From Mallotus nudiflorus (lineage: Eukaryota > Streptophyta > Magnoliopsida > Malpighiales > Euphorbiaceae), in contig CANTUR010000009.1 of assembly GCA_947683625.1 (NCBI GenBank), positions 4,849,501 through 4,913,500 of the forward strand: 64,000 nt of DNA. Direction: 5' to 3'. Below are positions 43,271-54,889 of the stretch, one piece after another; within the stretch, counting starts at the first letter, position 1; each line of letters starts with the position of its first letter. A program made the translations under genes and the position numbers. Under the pieces are notes generated by a model. That model worked only from the letters and a program-made list of their open reading frames with translations. It made no database searches and had not been told where the DNA came from.

Positions 43271-44045
43271 CAAGGACACTACTTTTGCCCCTGTATGAAA
43301 AGTACCTAAAATTTTTAAAAAAAATTGAGAAATGAAGGTAATAAAGGTTTGAATGGATAAAAAAGGGAAATTTATTTACCTGATGTCAAGGAAATTAGGA
43401 TAAGGACTCATTTGTATATCTTTGACAATTTTGAGTTTCATCTCACATGCATAATATATTAGAAGGTGATTTGATAAAATTACTTAGTGTATTAAGTGAT
43501 CAAACAAAATGGAGTGTACCTTAATGTCATCCATGCAATCACCAGAAAGAATATGAGTCTCAGTAACAGGAGCATAGTATAATGCCATTAACTAGTCACG
43601 ATAAACATTTCATAAGGTCAAGTGAAACATTTAACAAAAATTAAAAGGTAAGAAGTTGTGAATAATACCTATTATGCTATAAGGTTCATTTGACTAGTGT
43701 CTATAACCAATAGAGTTTGAGAATGGCTTGGAGCTCCTGAAAATTATGGTTTCATTTTTACTAAGAACAGGCAAACAGGCACTGGGAAGGATGAAGACAA
43801 CTTAGGTTCAAGGAAAATTTAAAAATCCCCAAGGTACATAGTAAGATAGGAGTAAATAAATATTTGCATAATTTTAAGTCAAATAAATCACAAAAATAAA
43901 GGCTAAATTTACAATTAATTTGGCCTCAAATTAATAAATGCCTGAGTATAATGAAATATGCAAGTAGACATTATTTTGGCTATTTCATTGCTAAAATAAA
44001 TAAAATTGCTCTGTAAAATAAGCAAGGGTGTTTATTATTTTTTAA
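43271..44045. other. Non-coding 3' region of the second Ty3 element (inferred)
   Basis: No domain is seen. The sequence is AT-rich with loose recurrences of GGCTAAA / TTTTAGCC / TTGGCC words, and resembles an untranslated element region. It is interrupted at 44051 by an Athila solo LTR and continues at 45415. Confidence 0.45.
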
Positions 44046-44050
44046 ACCAC

Positions 44051-45409
44051 TGATATCACTTATTTTTACATATATTTTGAGTTGATTTTTAATGAAATTT
44101 GAATAACTAATTAGAATAATTTGGTTAGAATATAAGTTTAAATAGGAAATATATTAGTGTTAGTGTTTAATTAGGATTTTATTGTTGAAAGCATATTTTT
44201 AGGAGTTTCTTATAATATTAATTTATTTTCCCATTTTATAGTTAATTCTAAAGAGTAAACCCAAAAGAATTAAGGAACTATGTCAAGCATAACATGCAAC
44301 ATGATTTACCAAACTGTGTTGGGTAAATAATTCAACAAAATGGAAGTGACATGGCTTGTGCCAAGCCATGTGCCAAGTCGTGTGGTTATTAGCCAAGCTA
44401 GAAGAAAAGGAAACAATATGATGTGACATGTGTCATCACATGCTTCAAACTGTGTGCATGTCTTATGTAAAGTGGCACAACATGTGACAAGCCATGTTGA
44501 ATAAGAAGTGGTTTCCTTGCTCGAAAAGGAAGAGAATTTTAAGGGCTTTCAAATTCTTTCCCTGGTGAACTCTATAAAAGGAGGATTATAAGAACCTAGA
44601 AAGAATCTTTAGTCATTGATTGGCAGCCATAAGCTAGAGCTAAAAGAAGATTGAAGAAGATTTATGTAAGAAATTCAAGAGTTTATTTTTATTAATTCTT
44701 TTTTTTTTCATCATTAATCATGTTTATGTTTTTCTCTACAACCATGCGTGGCTAATTTTCTTTTAGGATTTAGGTTAGGAGTAGTGATTCCATGATGTGA
44801 TTGAACATAAGTTGCTATTTATATAATTTGATTTTCAATTAATTTTATAAGTTACACTTAATGTTTGTTTTCATTATTGGCCAGCTTGATTGCATGTTTA
44901 TTGGTAGATTCACGAATGAGAGTTAAGGGAATTTATTAGCTTAAGAATCATAGGACTTAGAAAACTTGACTAAATGAGTAGGAGAGCTCTACGGGGAACC
45001 ATGACAGTAGGCAGGGGTCTATAGTGGTAGATTAATTATTAAGGAACTTAATGAGTTTAGATTAACTTCTTAATCATGAGAGTAGGTTAAACTTTAATCT
45101 TTCCATACTTAATTGAACTCGAAAGAGTCTTTAGGTATTTTTGAACAGTTACCCTTAATTAAAATGAATGACTTTATTTATTAATATGTTCATTATCGAA
45201 TTAGAATAGTGAAACTAGACATAGGCTCTAAGTTTTTTATCATTTAATTATTTTGCTTTGTTTATATTAAATTTGTAATATCACTTGATTTAATTTACTA
45301 GTTGAGATTGTAAGTAAAAATATTAGTACTCAATATACAGTCTTTGTGGGAATAATAACTCTTTATACTGCAATCAAAATCCATGTGCTTACAGGTTTTG
45401 AATGTAATA
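44051..45409 (+). mobile_element. Athila-type solo LTR with perfect TSD
   Basis: 1359 bp from TGATATCACTTA to GAATGTAATA, flanked by ACCAC at 44046-44050 and 45410-45414. It is homologous, in opposite orientation, to the LTRs of the Athila element at 45993-57627 (for example TTTACTAGTTGAGATTGTAA, TACAGTCTTTGTGGGAATAA, GAGAGTTAAGGGAATTTATT). A TATA-type CTATAAAAGG lies near 44571. No internal sequence is present: it arose by LTR-LTR recombination of a complete element. Confidence 0.88.
44349..44371. repeat. Perfect inverted repeat in the Athila solo LTR
   Basis: ACATGGCTTG and CAAGCCATGT are separated by TGC. Related CATGTGCCAAG and GTGACATGTGTCATCACA words follow within 100 bp. Confidence 0.9.
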
Positions 45410-45414
45410 ACCAC

Positions 45415-45992
45415 ATGCTAGTTTGCAATGATGCATCACCATCTTGCTAGCTATAAACAAGTAGAATTTGCACAGAAAATAGGAGGGAAGCCATTTTCCC
45501 TAAGACATTTGGCTTACTAAAAGTAGTCAAATAAAGAAATTATGTGTGCAAGATGAATTAAATAAACAAATTATAGGATTAAATTTTTGCAAATTCTTGC
45601 CAAGATAAATTATGGAAAGCAATTCTAAGAATTGAAAATAGCACATTTTGATGATTTTTTCCTAAAGTGAAAGAGGTTAAACTCTTAAGGAAGACAAGAT
45701 AAAATTCTAATAAATTTATTTTACCCTAAAGGCTAAAATGGTTAAATTATATAGGAAATTTAGGGTGAATTTTTTAGTGTGTCTAAGCATATTAAATGTT
45801 TTAGCCAAAAAGAAGTGCTTCAATGATTGGCTAAAAGTCAATAAGAATATAAGGGTTTCACCAAGATGTTTGGAAATGCATTTTTCAATGCTTTAAGGCC
45901 TTAAGGAAGTAAGATGTAGCAATAAGCTTGAAGCTAAAATTGGTGCTAGCAAATGACATTGAGTTAGCCATTTTTAATATGCTTGAAAATGT
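45415..45992. other. Non-coding segment between solo LTR and Athila element
   Basis: It continues the host sequence of the solo LTR; no gene is seen. It contains GGCTAAAATGGTTAAA and TTTTAGCCAAAAAG words like those before 44046. Confidence 0.45.
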
Positions 45993-47375
45993 TGTGTTTT
46001 AAATCTCCAAGTGCATAGTTGTGGTTATAGTAGATAAATATCATTCCCTCAAGGACTGTATAATGATTGCTAATAATTTTTACCTATGATCTCAGCTAGT
46101 AAATTAAGTGATTTAGCAAGGTTTAAAATTTAAATAGCATAAACTTAATTAGAAGTAAAATCAAATATTTATAAACATAGAGCCTAAGTTTAGTTTCATT
46201 ATTCCAATCTAATCATGAACACATTATTAAGCAGAAATCTTGAATTCGTTTAAAATTAATTACTCTATAATACTTAAAGACTCTCTTAAGTTCAATTAAG
46301 CATGCAAGTATTAAAATTTAACCTACTCTCATGATTAATAATTTAATCCAAGCTCATTAAGATTTTTAGTAATTAATTTGTCACCATAATCTACTGTCGT
46401 GACTCCCTGAAGAGCTCGCTTACTCTCATGGTCAAGTGATATAAGTTCTAAGTGTCTTAAGCTAATGAATTCCCCTAACTCTGATTGGTGAATTCATCCA
46501 TAAATATGTAATTAAATGGGCTTGGAATGATGACAAGATAAATATTACAATAGAAAGAATTAAATGAAATTCAAATCAAATATAAAAACTTATTTTCAAA
46601 TCATGTCATGGAATAACTACTCCTAACCAAGACTTTGAAAGAAAACTTAACCACATACAGCTATGGAGAAATCCACAAGCATAATCAAGAAGACAAAAAT
46701 ATAAAATATAAAATAAACTCTTAGTCTTTTCTCCTAGTCTTCTTTAATTTTAGTATAGCCACTCCTTTTGATCTCTGTGTCTCCTCGTGCTAAAAGGGTG
46801 TTTTATTTCTTATATAATGCTAGGGTATGAAAAAAATCCTTTTTGATCTCAAACTCCTTATTTTTAAACAGGAAATTTTCTGCTTTATGACATGGTTTTA
46901 AGGCACGACCGTGTGCTAATTTAAAGCAATCTGCGAATTTACTCAGTACACTGCATGGCTTCTACCACAAGCAAGTTTATTAGCCGTGCATCATTCTAGA
47001 TCAGAAATCTTCACTCACATGACATGGTGATGCCGTGACATTGCTATGTTGATATTCAGGTGTAGTTGGCTTCTTTATGGCTTCTCCTCATTTGGTTCTT
47101 CATTACACGACATATGCATGCCATGCTATATCAAAAACTTTATACTTAGCCCAACTCCTTTTTGATTCCTTTGGGGCCTACACTAGACATAAAAGACAAA
47201 ATCAAATAAAAATCAAATAAAACTTCTCAAATATACAATAAAGAATAACAATCATAATTAAATACCAACTTATAAAAATCTCCTAATTAAACCTAAAAAC
47301 TACTTAAATTAATTTATTCCTTATTTAAAATTTATTAAAATTCAACTCTAAGACACATAAATGATGAACATATCA
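45993..47375 (-). repeat. 3' LTR of the Athila element
   Basis: Starts TGTGTTTTAAATC and ends GAACATATCA on the plus strand, homologous to 56206-57627 throughout. It lacks about 30 bp present in its partner near 57300 (between two ATGGCT words). Confidence 0.92.
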
Positions 47376-47394
47376 AATTCTCCCACACTAAAGC
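47376..47394 (-). other. Polypurine tract of the Athila element
   Basis: The minus strand reads TTTAGTGTGGGAGAATT directly before TGATATGTTC, the typical Athila PPT/LTR junction. Confidence 0.8.
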
Positions 47395-48739
47395 TTTGCT
47401 TGTCCTCAAGCAAAAACCAAATTTTGAAAATAATAAACTCAAATCACAACTAAGGACATATAGCTTCTAAGACATGAAATCTTGATAACACTGAGATTGA
47501 AACATGTTTACTAAAGAAGATTGTTAGACAAAACACAATATATATGAATAATCTACTAGTTATAACCCAAGCACACAACCTTTTGAAATTAAGTGAACAT
47601 AAATCCAGAAAAAGAAAACATCAAGGTCAGTAGCTCTTTTTGATATGGTTGTGAATGCATTTTATGATCCATTTCTCAATTTTTATTTTTCTCTCCATTC
47701 AATTCTCTCCACTCTAAGTAATCCCCCATCATTCCCGTATTACTAAGCATGGATACCATTGAGTGGGTCCTAAGGATACTAATACCATAATCAGGGCATT
47801 AGAGTAGATTCAGAGTGTATAAGGATTTAATTTTAAATATTACTTATACTTAATGAATGAGAGAGTTTTTTTTAACTAAAATTCAAAATGCAATCCTTCC
47901 TAAAATCATGCTCTATTTTAATAATGAGGTTCATGCTTAGGTCATAAGAACTAAATTCTCTATACATAAAGACTATGTATAACTATCTTAATTAATAAAC
48001 CATCCAATAGTTCGGTAATTCAATCAAGAGACAAGCTTATACATTAATATATTCCTAAGTGTGATAGAGTATCGAAAGCAAATTTAAAAATTTTCAGGAA
48101 AAACAAACCATTAATTGTCTTTGGAATTTTTTTTAGTGATAATATGATAAATGATAAAAAGCTAACAAAAAAATCAATTGAAGCACCCCCCACACTATCC
48201 ATGGCATTGTCCTTAATGATAAAAAAACTTAAAAGATAAAAGGAACATTAAAAAGAAAAGGTAAGAGAAAGGGTACTGCCCTAAAATTGTGCATTCGTTT
48301 GAAAGATAGCATAAGGCATAAAACTAATAAAGAGGAATAGAAAACTAAAGCAATAACATAACACACATAATATCTGAAAAGAAAAAATCATAAATAAAAA
48401 CATAAAATATAATTATAAACTAAAAGCAACAACAATCATCCATAAGGGCATAATCATCTGGGGCAACTCCAATGTCATATAATGGATTAGCTTCGTCAGG
48501 ATGCTCCTTAGTAGCAATAACAATGGTGGAACTGAGAAAGCAAGGTCATGGACAAAGACGTATGCCTTGAGCCTGACATAGGTTCAAGAGACCTTCAACA
48601 ACTCAGTGCAAAAGCTTCGTGTGATACTGAAGAGTAGCCTTAAAATGTGGAGGATAAGAATATAATAAAGGTCTGGTAGTGTGAGAAGCTTGTGGACATA
48701 AAGGTGTATGGGTGTGTGTTTATTGTGGCTCATTGGCAC

Positions 48740-49270
48740 CCAACTCAACTGGATTAGTAATCAGAACATATCGACCATCTTCACTGTGACCACTTAATCT
48801 TTTTCATGACAGTGATATTAAAAGGCAATGTGGTGCAAAGTTTAGTCATGTTGGTAAGGGAATTGAAAACTTGTAAATTTCTAGCAAGCCTAATGATATA
48901 TGAACCCCCATATAAGGCCCCTTTCATTTCTCTCGAAACACCATCCACATAGAAGGCAAAACCATATCCTAAATGAGGCATTATACCCTTAACAAAAAAA
49001 TATAAATACAATAAATCTCTAAGTGTGACACATTCAATACTCTCCCTTCGACCACAAATAGTTCTAGCTACTAAGTGCTGCAAGTAACATAATTCAGGAG
49101 GGGCTATATTAGTGTTCTTACTAACCTTAGGGTCATAGGTTTGTTGGGTGGCTCGTACATGTATAATCTCCCTCCAAAATTGATGATAGTTTATAGGTTC
49201 AAGAATAATTTATGCATTATCAAGCGCACCACTAGTAAAAGATAAAGCATCATAAAAACCATAATGCATA
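48740..49270 (-). pseudogene. ATHILA ORF-1-type gene
   Basis: The 100-codon frame (48781-49083) reads MQHLVARTICGRRESIECVT, LRDLLYLYFFVKGIMPHLGY, FAFYVDGVSREMKGALYGGS and YIIRLARNLQVF. MQHL-A-T--GR-E--- with the following helix-rich part matches the ATHILA ORF-1 family (Pfam ATHILA), whose function is unknown. Upstream frames (up to about 49270: SFSLNEFFMHYGFYDALSFT, FWREIIHVRATQQTYDPKVS) extend it. It lies 3' of integrase, where Athila elements carry their extra ORF. Confidence 0.75.
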
Positions 49271-50035
49271 AAAAATTCATTCAAGGAAAAGGAAAATCAT
49301 TTGCCCCTAATTGGAATAGCACCACATTTTTCTTATTAAAGTTAACAGGATTACTGGGGTTGAATAAGAAAGTGGATAAGAACTCCAAAAAATAACTCAT
49401 GAAAAATAGGCTACTTAATCTTCACAAACTTATCCTATTTTGAGTTATCAATAATGCCTAAGACTGATTCATTCAAGCCTATAGTAGTAAGATCCCCTAA
49501 CATATATGATACAAAGGATGGACTGGAAGGGGAAACAGAGTAGCACATGTTTTTTTTTTAATCAGGATTGGTGAAATGAAAAAAGGGGTAAGACATACAA
49601 GATTGGCTTCCTTGATCATGGCATAAGGAAGTTGGAGTGATGGCTGGTGGCACACTCATTCAAGAAGGGTGAGAGGGTGGAGGGGAAGATATGGTACAAG
49701 TCCTCTTCTTGGATGATAATGGTAATTTCCTAGACACTTTGGATTTTAATGAGGAGGAGACAAGGAAGAAAAATTAGGAGAGAATGGTGTAGGAGAAAGA
49801 TAGAAGTGAAAAGAATGAATTGGGTTAGGTTTAAAGAAGTGGGTGTTTATATGGAGGGAATGGTATATGGTTTTAGGAACATGGTTTGGGAAAATCATGT
49901 TGGGGAGTGTGATTTAGGGAAGTGCATGGAACAACCTTACATGCCATGATTGGAGACCATGCGACATGGGGCATGACACAGCATGGAGACATTGTGCTAT
50001 CATGTTGTGCAACATTCTAGGATTATAGGTGATAT
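49271..50035. other. Athila internal spacer with no recognised domain
   Basis: Only short frames are present; a 66-codon plus-strand frame (49749-49949) is Arg/Lys-rich and probably fortuitous. The sequence is purine-rich on the plus strand near 49730-49870. Confidence 0.45.
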
Positions 50036-50260
50036 ATGACATGACATGAAGGAGGTGTAACATGGCATGCAAGGATGTGTAACACGGTATATAAGGATGT
50101 CATGTTAGGATGGTCTTGACATGGCATGGAGGAGATGTAACATGACATGCAAGGATGCCATGTTAGGATGGTCTTGACATGGCATGGAGGAGGTGTAACA
50201 CAACATGTAAGGATGTTGTGTTAGGATGGTCTTGACACAACATGGAAAATATGATAACTC
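50036..50260. repeat. 58-bp tandem array with CATG-rich palindromic words (Athila internal)
   Basis: TTAGGATGGTCTTGACAYRR recurs at about 50104, 50163 and 50221 (58-59 bp period). GACATGGCATGGAGGAGRTG and AACATGACATGCAAGGATG lie between. ATGGCATG-type words recur in flanking sequence out to 49940 and 50530. Confidence 0.85.
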
Positions 50261-50789
50261 GACATGCAAACTATGTTACATGCTGCATGGTTACCGAGTG
50301 ATATGGCATAGTGATGTCGTGTCGTCATGCTGTGTGACAATCTGGTAAGTAATTAGGAATGTGACACTACATAGATATGCCATGTTATAAAGTCTTAAGA
50401 CATCATGTAACTTGTGGAGTTTTGGACTTGATGTGGATATGTTGTGTCAATATGCCGTGTAGTGTGTATAAATTTATTAAGTTAAGTTTATGCAGCATAC
50501 CTAGACACGATGTACGACATGGCTATGCATTACCCCATTATGATCATGCAAACTTGCTCCTTGAAGCAGTAGGTCTTTGTGACGATTGCATTCTTGAACC
50601 TATGGAAGAAGTGAAGTAAATTAATTAACAAGTAAAAACATAAAGGAAAGAAAAAAAATAAAACAAAATGAGAGTTAAAAAGAAAAATGATTGGGTTGCC
50701 TCCTAATTAGCACTATTTCTAGGTCTTTATCTTGACCATTCTATAATGAGCTCAAATTGGATCCATTAGTGTATAAGAGACACCATCTA

Positions 50790-51840
50790 AGTTGGCTTCC
50801 TGGGCTTGAGGTATTGCCTATTGACTTTAAAGGTTTCATTTGCCCTATTTGAAATCTCAATTACTCCATAAAGGAAGACTTGCTTAATTATGAAAGGTCT
50901 AGACCATCAAGACTTGAGTTTCCATGGAAATAGCTTTAGTCTAGAGTTGAATAGCAAAACTAAATCTCCTTCTTAAAACTATTTCTTCTGTAGTTGTTTA
51001 TCATGCCACCTTTTTGTTCTTTCCTTGTAAATCTTGGCATTCTCATAGGCATCCATGTGAAACTCTTTAAGTTCATTCAACTAAGGGATCTTTTTTCACC
51101 AGCCTTTGCTAAATCAAAATTTAGAAACGTTGTAGCCTAGAATGCTTTATGCTCTAACTCAATTAGAAGATGACACGATTTCCTAAATACCAACCTAAAT
51201 GTTGAAGTCCCAATTGGAGTTTTGAGAGCTATTTGGTATGTCCATAGTGCATCATCCAAATGAATGAACCAATCCTTTCTTGAGGCATTGACTATCTTTT
51301 CCTGTATAGTCTTCAATTCCCTATTTGAGATTTCCACTTGTCTATTAGTCTGAGGGTGGTATGGTGTAGCCACTTTATGCTTAACCCCATATTTTGCTAA
51401 GAGGGATTCAAATTGATGATTGCAGAAGTGAGAACTACCATCACTAATTATAGCTCTAAGGGTGCCAAAGTGAGTAAATATATTCCTCTTGAGGAACTTA
51501 GTGACTACTTTAGCATCATTGGTTGGTGAAGCAATTACTTCCACCCACTTGGATACATAATCAACCCCAACCAATATATATTTGTTCCTATAGGAGCTTA
51601 GGAAAGGTCCCATAAAATCAATACCCCACACATCAAATAATTCAATCTCAATAATATTTGTGAGGGGAATTTCATTATGTCTGCTAATGTTCTCTGTCTT
51701 TTGGCAATGATCACACCTGAGTACAAATTGCCTTACATCTTTAAAGTGAAAGGGCTAGTAGAATCCACTTTGAAGTATGTTTGATGCTATTTTAGTAGAG
51801 CTTGCATGTCCCCCACACTCAAGAGAATGGCAAGGAGTGA
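50790..51840 (-). pseudogene. Athila integrase
   Basis: Zinc-binding end: ECGGHASSTKIASNILQSGF and VRQFVLRCDHCQKTENISRH. Core (51137-51631, one open frame): MWGIDFMGPFLSSYRNKYIL, VGVDYVSKWVEVIASPTNDA, AIISDGSSHFCNHQFESLLA and TPYHPQTNRQVEISNRELKT. The catalytic D, D and E are all present. The C-terminal part (50790-51110) is DAYENAKIYKERTKRWHDKQ, LLFNSRLKLFPWKLKS and FKVNRQYLKP, with stops. It would insert cDNA into the genome; the core alone remains intact in sequence. Confidence 0.9.
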
Positions 51841-51989
51841 GTACTTCTAAAATTTCTTCATTTGGTATGCACTTTCATAACAATCCATCCCCACACCTCT
51901 TATATAAATAAGGCTCTTCCTTGAAGTATTGTAGAGAGTCCTAAAAGAATTTCTTCTTTCAGTGGTAATCAATGTTCAGTGGAAGAACA

Positions 51990-52450
51990 CCACATGCAAG
52001 GTAATTCATAAAATCTACATACTATGGGACGCTTTACTGGACTCTCATGAGTTATTCTCTTGGAAGATCATCTGAGATGGGAAGAGAGTCTCGATTAGCA
52101 CTTCGCTCAAGGCAAGAAAGGTGATCAACAACAAAATTCTTTATTCCTTTATGATCTTAACTCTTTATGTCAAATTCTTATAAGAGAAGGATCCAACGAA
52201 TGAGTCTTGGCTTAGCATCCTTCTTTGCTAGCAGGTACTTAAGGGCTAAATGGTCGGTGTAGACAATCACTTTGCTTCCTACTAAATATGAACAAAATTT
52301 GTCCATAGCATGTACCACTACCAAAATTTACTTCTCAGTTGTTGCATAATTTGTTCGAGCTTTGTTAAGAGTGTGGCTAATATATTAGATGGTATCAGCA
52401 TGTTTGTCTCTTTGTTGCCTTAAGACAGCTCCTACTGCATATTGCTAGCG
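51990..52450 (-). pseudogene. Athila RNase H
   Basis: YAVGAVLRQQRDKHADTI, YISHTLNKARTNYATTEK, VVHAMDKFCSYLVGSKVIVY, TDHLALKYLLAKKDAKPRLI and VVDHLSCLE match the Ty3-type RNase H after RT. There are several stops, for example after HADTI and TTEK. Confidence 0.85.
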
Positions 52451-52476
52451 TCACACATGATTTAAAGAAGAAGGCT

Positions 52477-53260
52477 CTATTCTGGTGGTTGTAGGATAGG
52501 TGCTAAAATAAGTGGTTCTTTCAACCTGTGGAAAGTATAAAGACATTCATTAGTAAATTTGAAAGGAACATCTTTGGCAAGAAAATTAGTCAAAGGTTTA
52601 GCAATTTTGAAAAAATCTTTAGTGAAGTGCTGATAGAACCTGGCATGTCCCAAAAAACTTTGCATTCCCTTAATAGAGGTAGGGGGTGGAAGCTTCTCTA
52701 TCACTTTAATTTTTTCCTTATCGACTTCAATGCCATTTTCAGACACAATGTGCTCAAGCACCACCCTTTTAGTCACCATAAAGTGACACTTTTCCTAGTT
52801 TAGCATAAGGCTAGTGTCTTCATATCTCTATAACACTATAGAGAGATTATCAAGAAAATCATCAAAAGAAGAACCTTATACAGAGAAATCATCTGTAAAA
52901 ACCCCTATAGTGTCCTTAACAAAATAAGAAAAGATAGACATCATCCATCATTGGAAAGCAGCGGGCGCATTACACAGCCCGAAAGGCATTCTTCTATGTG
53001 CATATGTTCCATAAGGACATGTGAATGTGGTTTTCTCTTGATCATTAGAGTGTATAGGAATTTGAAAGAACCTAGAGTATCCATCTAAGTAACAGAAAAA
53101 TGAATGATTAGCTAACCTTTCTAAAAGTTTATCAATGAATGGTAGAGGCAAGTGATCTTTCCTAATGGTCTTGTTTAATTTTCTATAGTCAATGCACATG
53201 CACCAGCCTATGACAATCCTAGTTTAGATCAACTCATTGTTCTTATTTTTTAGTACTGTC
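52477..53260 (-). pseudogene. Athila reverse transcriptase
   Basis: MCIDYRKLNKTIRKDHLPLP, FIDKLLERLANHSFFCYLDG, YSRFFQIPIHSNDQEKTTFT and CPYGTYAHRRMPFGLCNAPA (52948-53199) are followed, after a stop, by GVFTDDFSV, the catalytic box (FTDD where FMDD/YVDD is usual), then KCHFMVTKRVVLEHIVSENG and VIEKLPPPTSIKGMQSFLGH (52477-52779). The order and sequence are canonical for Athila RT. Confidence 0.9.
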
Positions 53261-54149
53261 ATACCTCCCTTCTTAGAGACTTTATGAATTGGACTAACCC
53301 ACTGACTATCTGAGATAGGATAGAAAATCCTCACATTAAGTAACTTTATAATCTCTTTCTTAACCACCTATTTCATGTTAGGGTTTAGCCGTATTTGATG
53401 TTCTATGGTGGGTTTAGCATCATTTTCCATATGAATCCTATGCATGCATATTGAAGCACTAATCACTTTTAGGTCATCTATGGTATAACCTATGATCTTT
53501 CTATGAGACCTAACTCTCCTAAGGAATTTTTCTACTTATTCATCAGTCAACTCAGTATTTATAATGATAGGAAGAGCTATATAAAGTTAGGGCCAAGAAA
53601 AGCATACTTCAATGATGAAGGAAGAGCTTTGAGCTCTGCCTTAGGTGCACTTTCCTCTTCAATCATGCCAAGGCTTTCTATAATAGAAGGTAAGGGCTCA
53701 CACCTCGTTGATTTATGTTTATTCAATGCTATAATTTCACTAAGGTAGTGTTTATACATTACCACCTATTTATTAATGTCATCCTCTATAATATTATAAA
53801 TCAAGCATGCTTCTAGGGGGTCGTGGGTGAGTTACTTTTCGAAGGTCTTTTGCATACAACTTTTTGTCACGTCCACTTTAAAGCAATATCCCTTCATTGA
53901 GGACTGTTTTGCCATTTTGAGAACATCAAACTCCACCTTATTATCTCTAATTTCCAGTAAAATTTTTCCTCTCTTGACATCAATGATTACTCCTGATGTG
54001 GCTAGGAATGGTCATCCTAGTATGATTGGAATGTGAAAAGCCTCCTCCATTTTTAGGATGATGAAATCCCCTGGTATATAATAGTCTCCAACTTTGACTA
54101 GGATGCCTTCCAAAATTCCATAGGAGTAGATGATAAATCTATTTACAAG

Positions 54150-54443
54150 CTATAATGACACCATTGTTGGTTGTGGCTCACCAATATTAAGGCATCTGCA
54201 AAAGGAAAGAGGAATTATACTCACACTTGCACCAAGATCATATAGAGATTTATGTATAAATTCATTTCCAATGGTACAAGGGATAGTGATACTCCCTAGA
54301 TCTTTAAGCTTTAAGGGTAGTTTATTTTGAATGACAACACTGCATTCCTCATTGATAGGAATGATCTCATGATCCTCCCATTTTCTCTTATATAAGATGA
54401 TGTCTTTTAAGAATTTAGAGTATGCAGGCATGGTATTAATCAC
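54150..54443 (-). pseudogene. Athila aspartic protease
   Basis: MPAYSKFLKDIILYKRKWED, CSVVIQNKLPLKLKDLGSIT, IPCTIGNEFIHKSLYDLGAS and VSIIPLSFCRCLNIGEPQPT. The DLGAS active site is the form normally found in Athila. It is open over 97 codons and continues, with breaks, toward RT. Confidence 0.88.
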
Positions 54444-54889
54444 ATCCAGGAGAAGTATATTTAGTTTGAGCTGCTAGAATGACTTTATAAACTTTTTAAA
54501 CTACCCGTATAGCTCAAATTTTTATTGCCTTTGTGGAAACAGTAGTAGCGGTACCAAGGGTGGTAAGTCCTTCTCCTCATTCTTTTTTTGTAAATGCTCA
54601 ATCTTCTCCTTTTTGGTGTCATGAATAGTTTCTGCAACATTGTTCTTGGTATTTGTTTTAGGCAATTGCTTTTTACTTCTAAGTGTGACCACCTTAGCCT
54701 ATTCTCTTAGATTTTGAGGTTGATTGGAAAACATTCCACTCTGCCTTGAACTTGAAGCGTGAGATGCAATTTGGTTTTCTAATATCTTGGTATAGGCAAA
54801 AAGTTGTCCTACTTGAGATGTCAGATTCTTTATTGCTTTCTTTTACTCCTTTTGGTCTTTTTGGTACCTCTCTTGATCCTTTAGGAATT

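Noticed and set aside
49749..49949. 66-codon Arg-rich plus-strand frame inside the Athila element
   Set aside because: Antisense to the element, purine-rich composition artefact, no motif.
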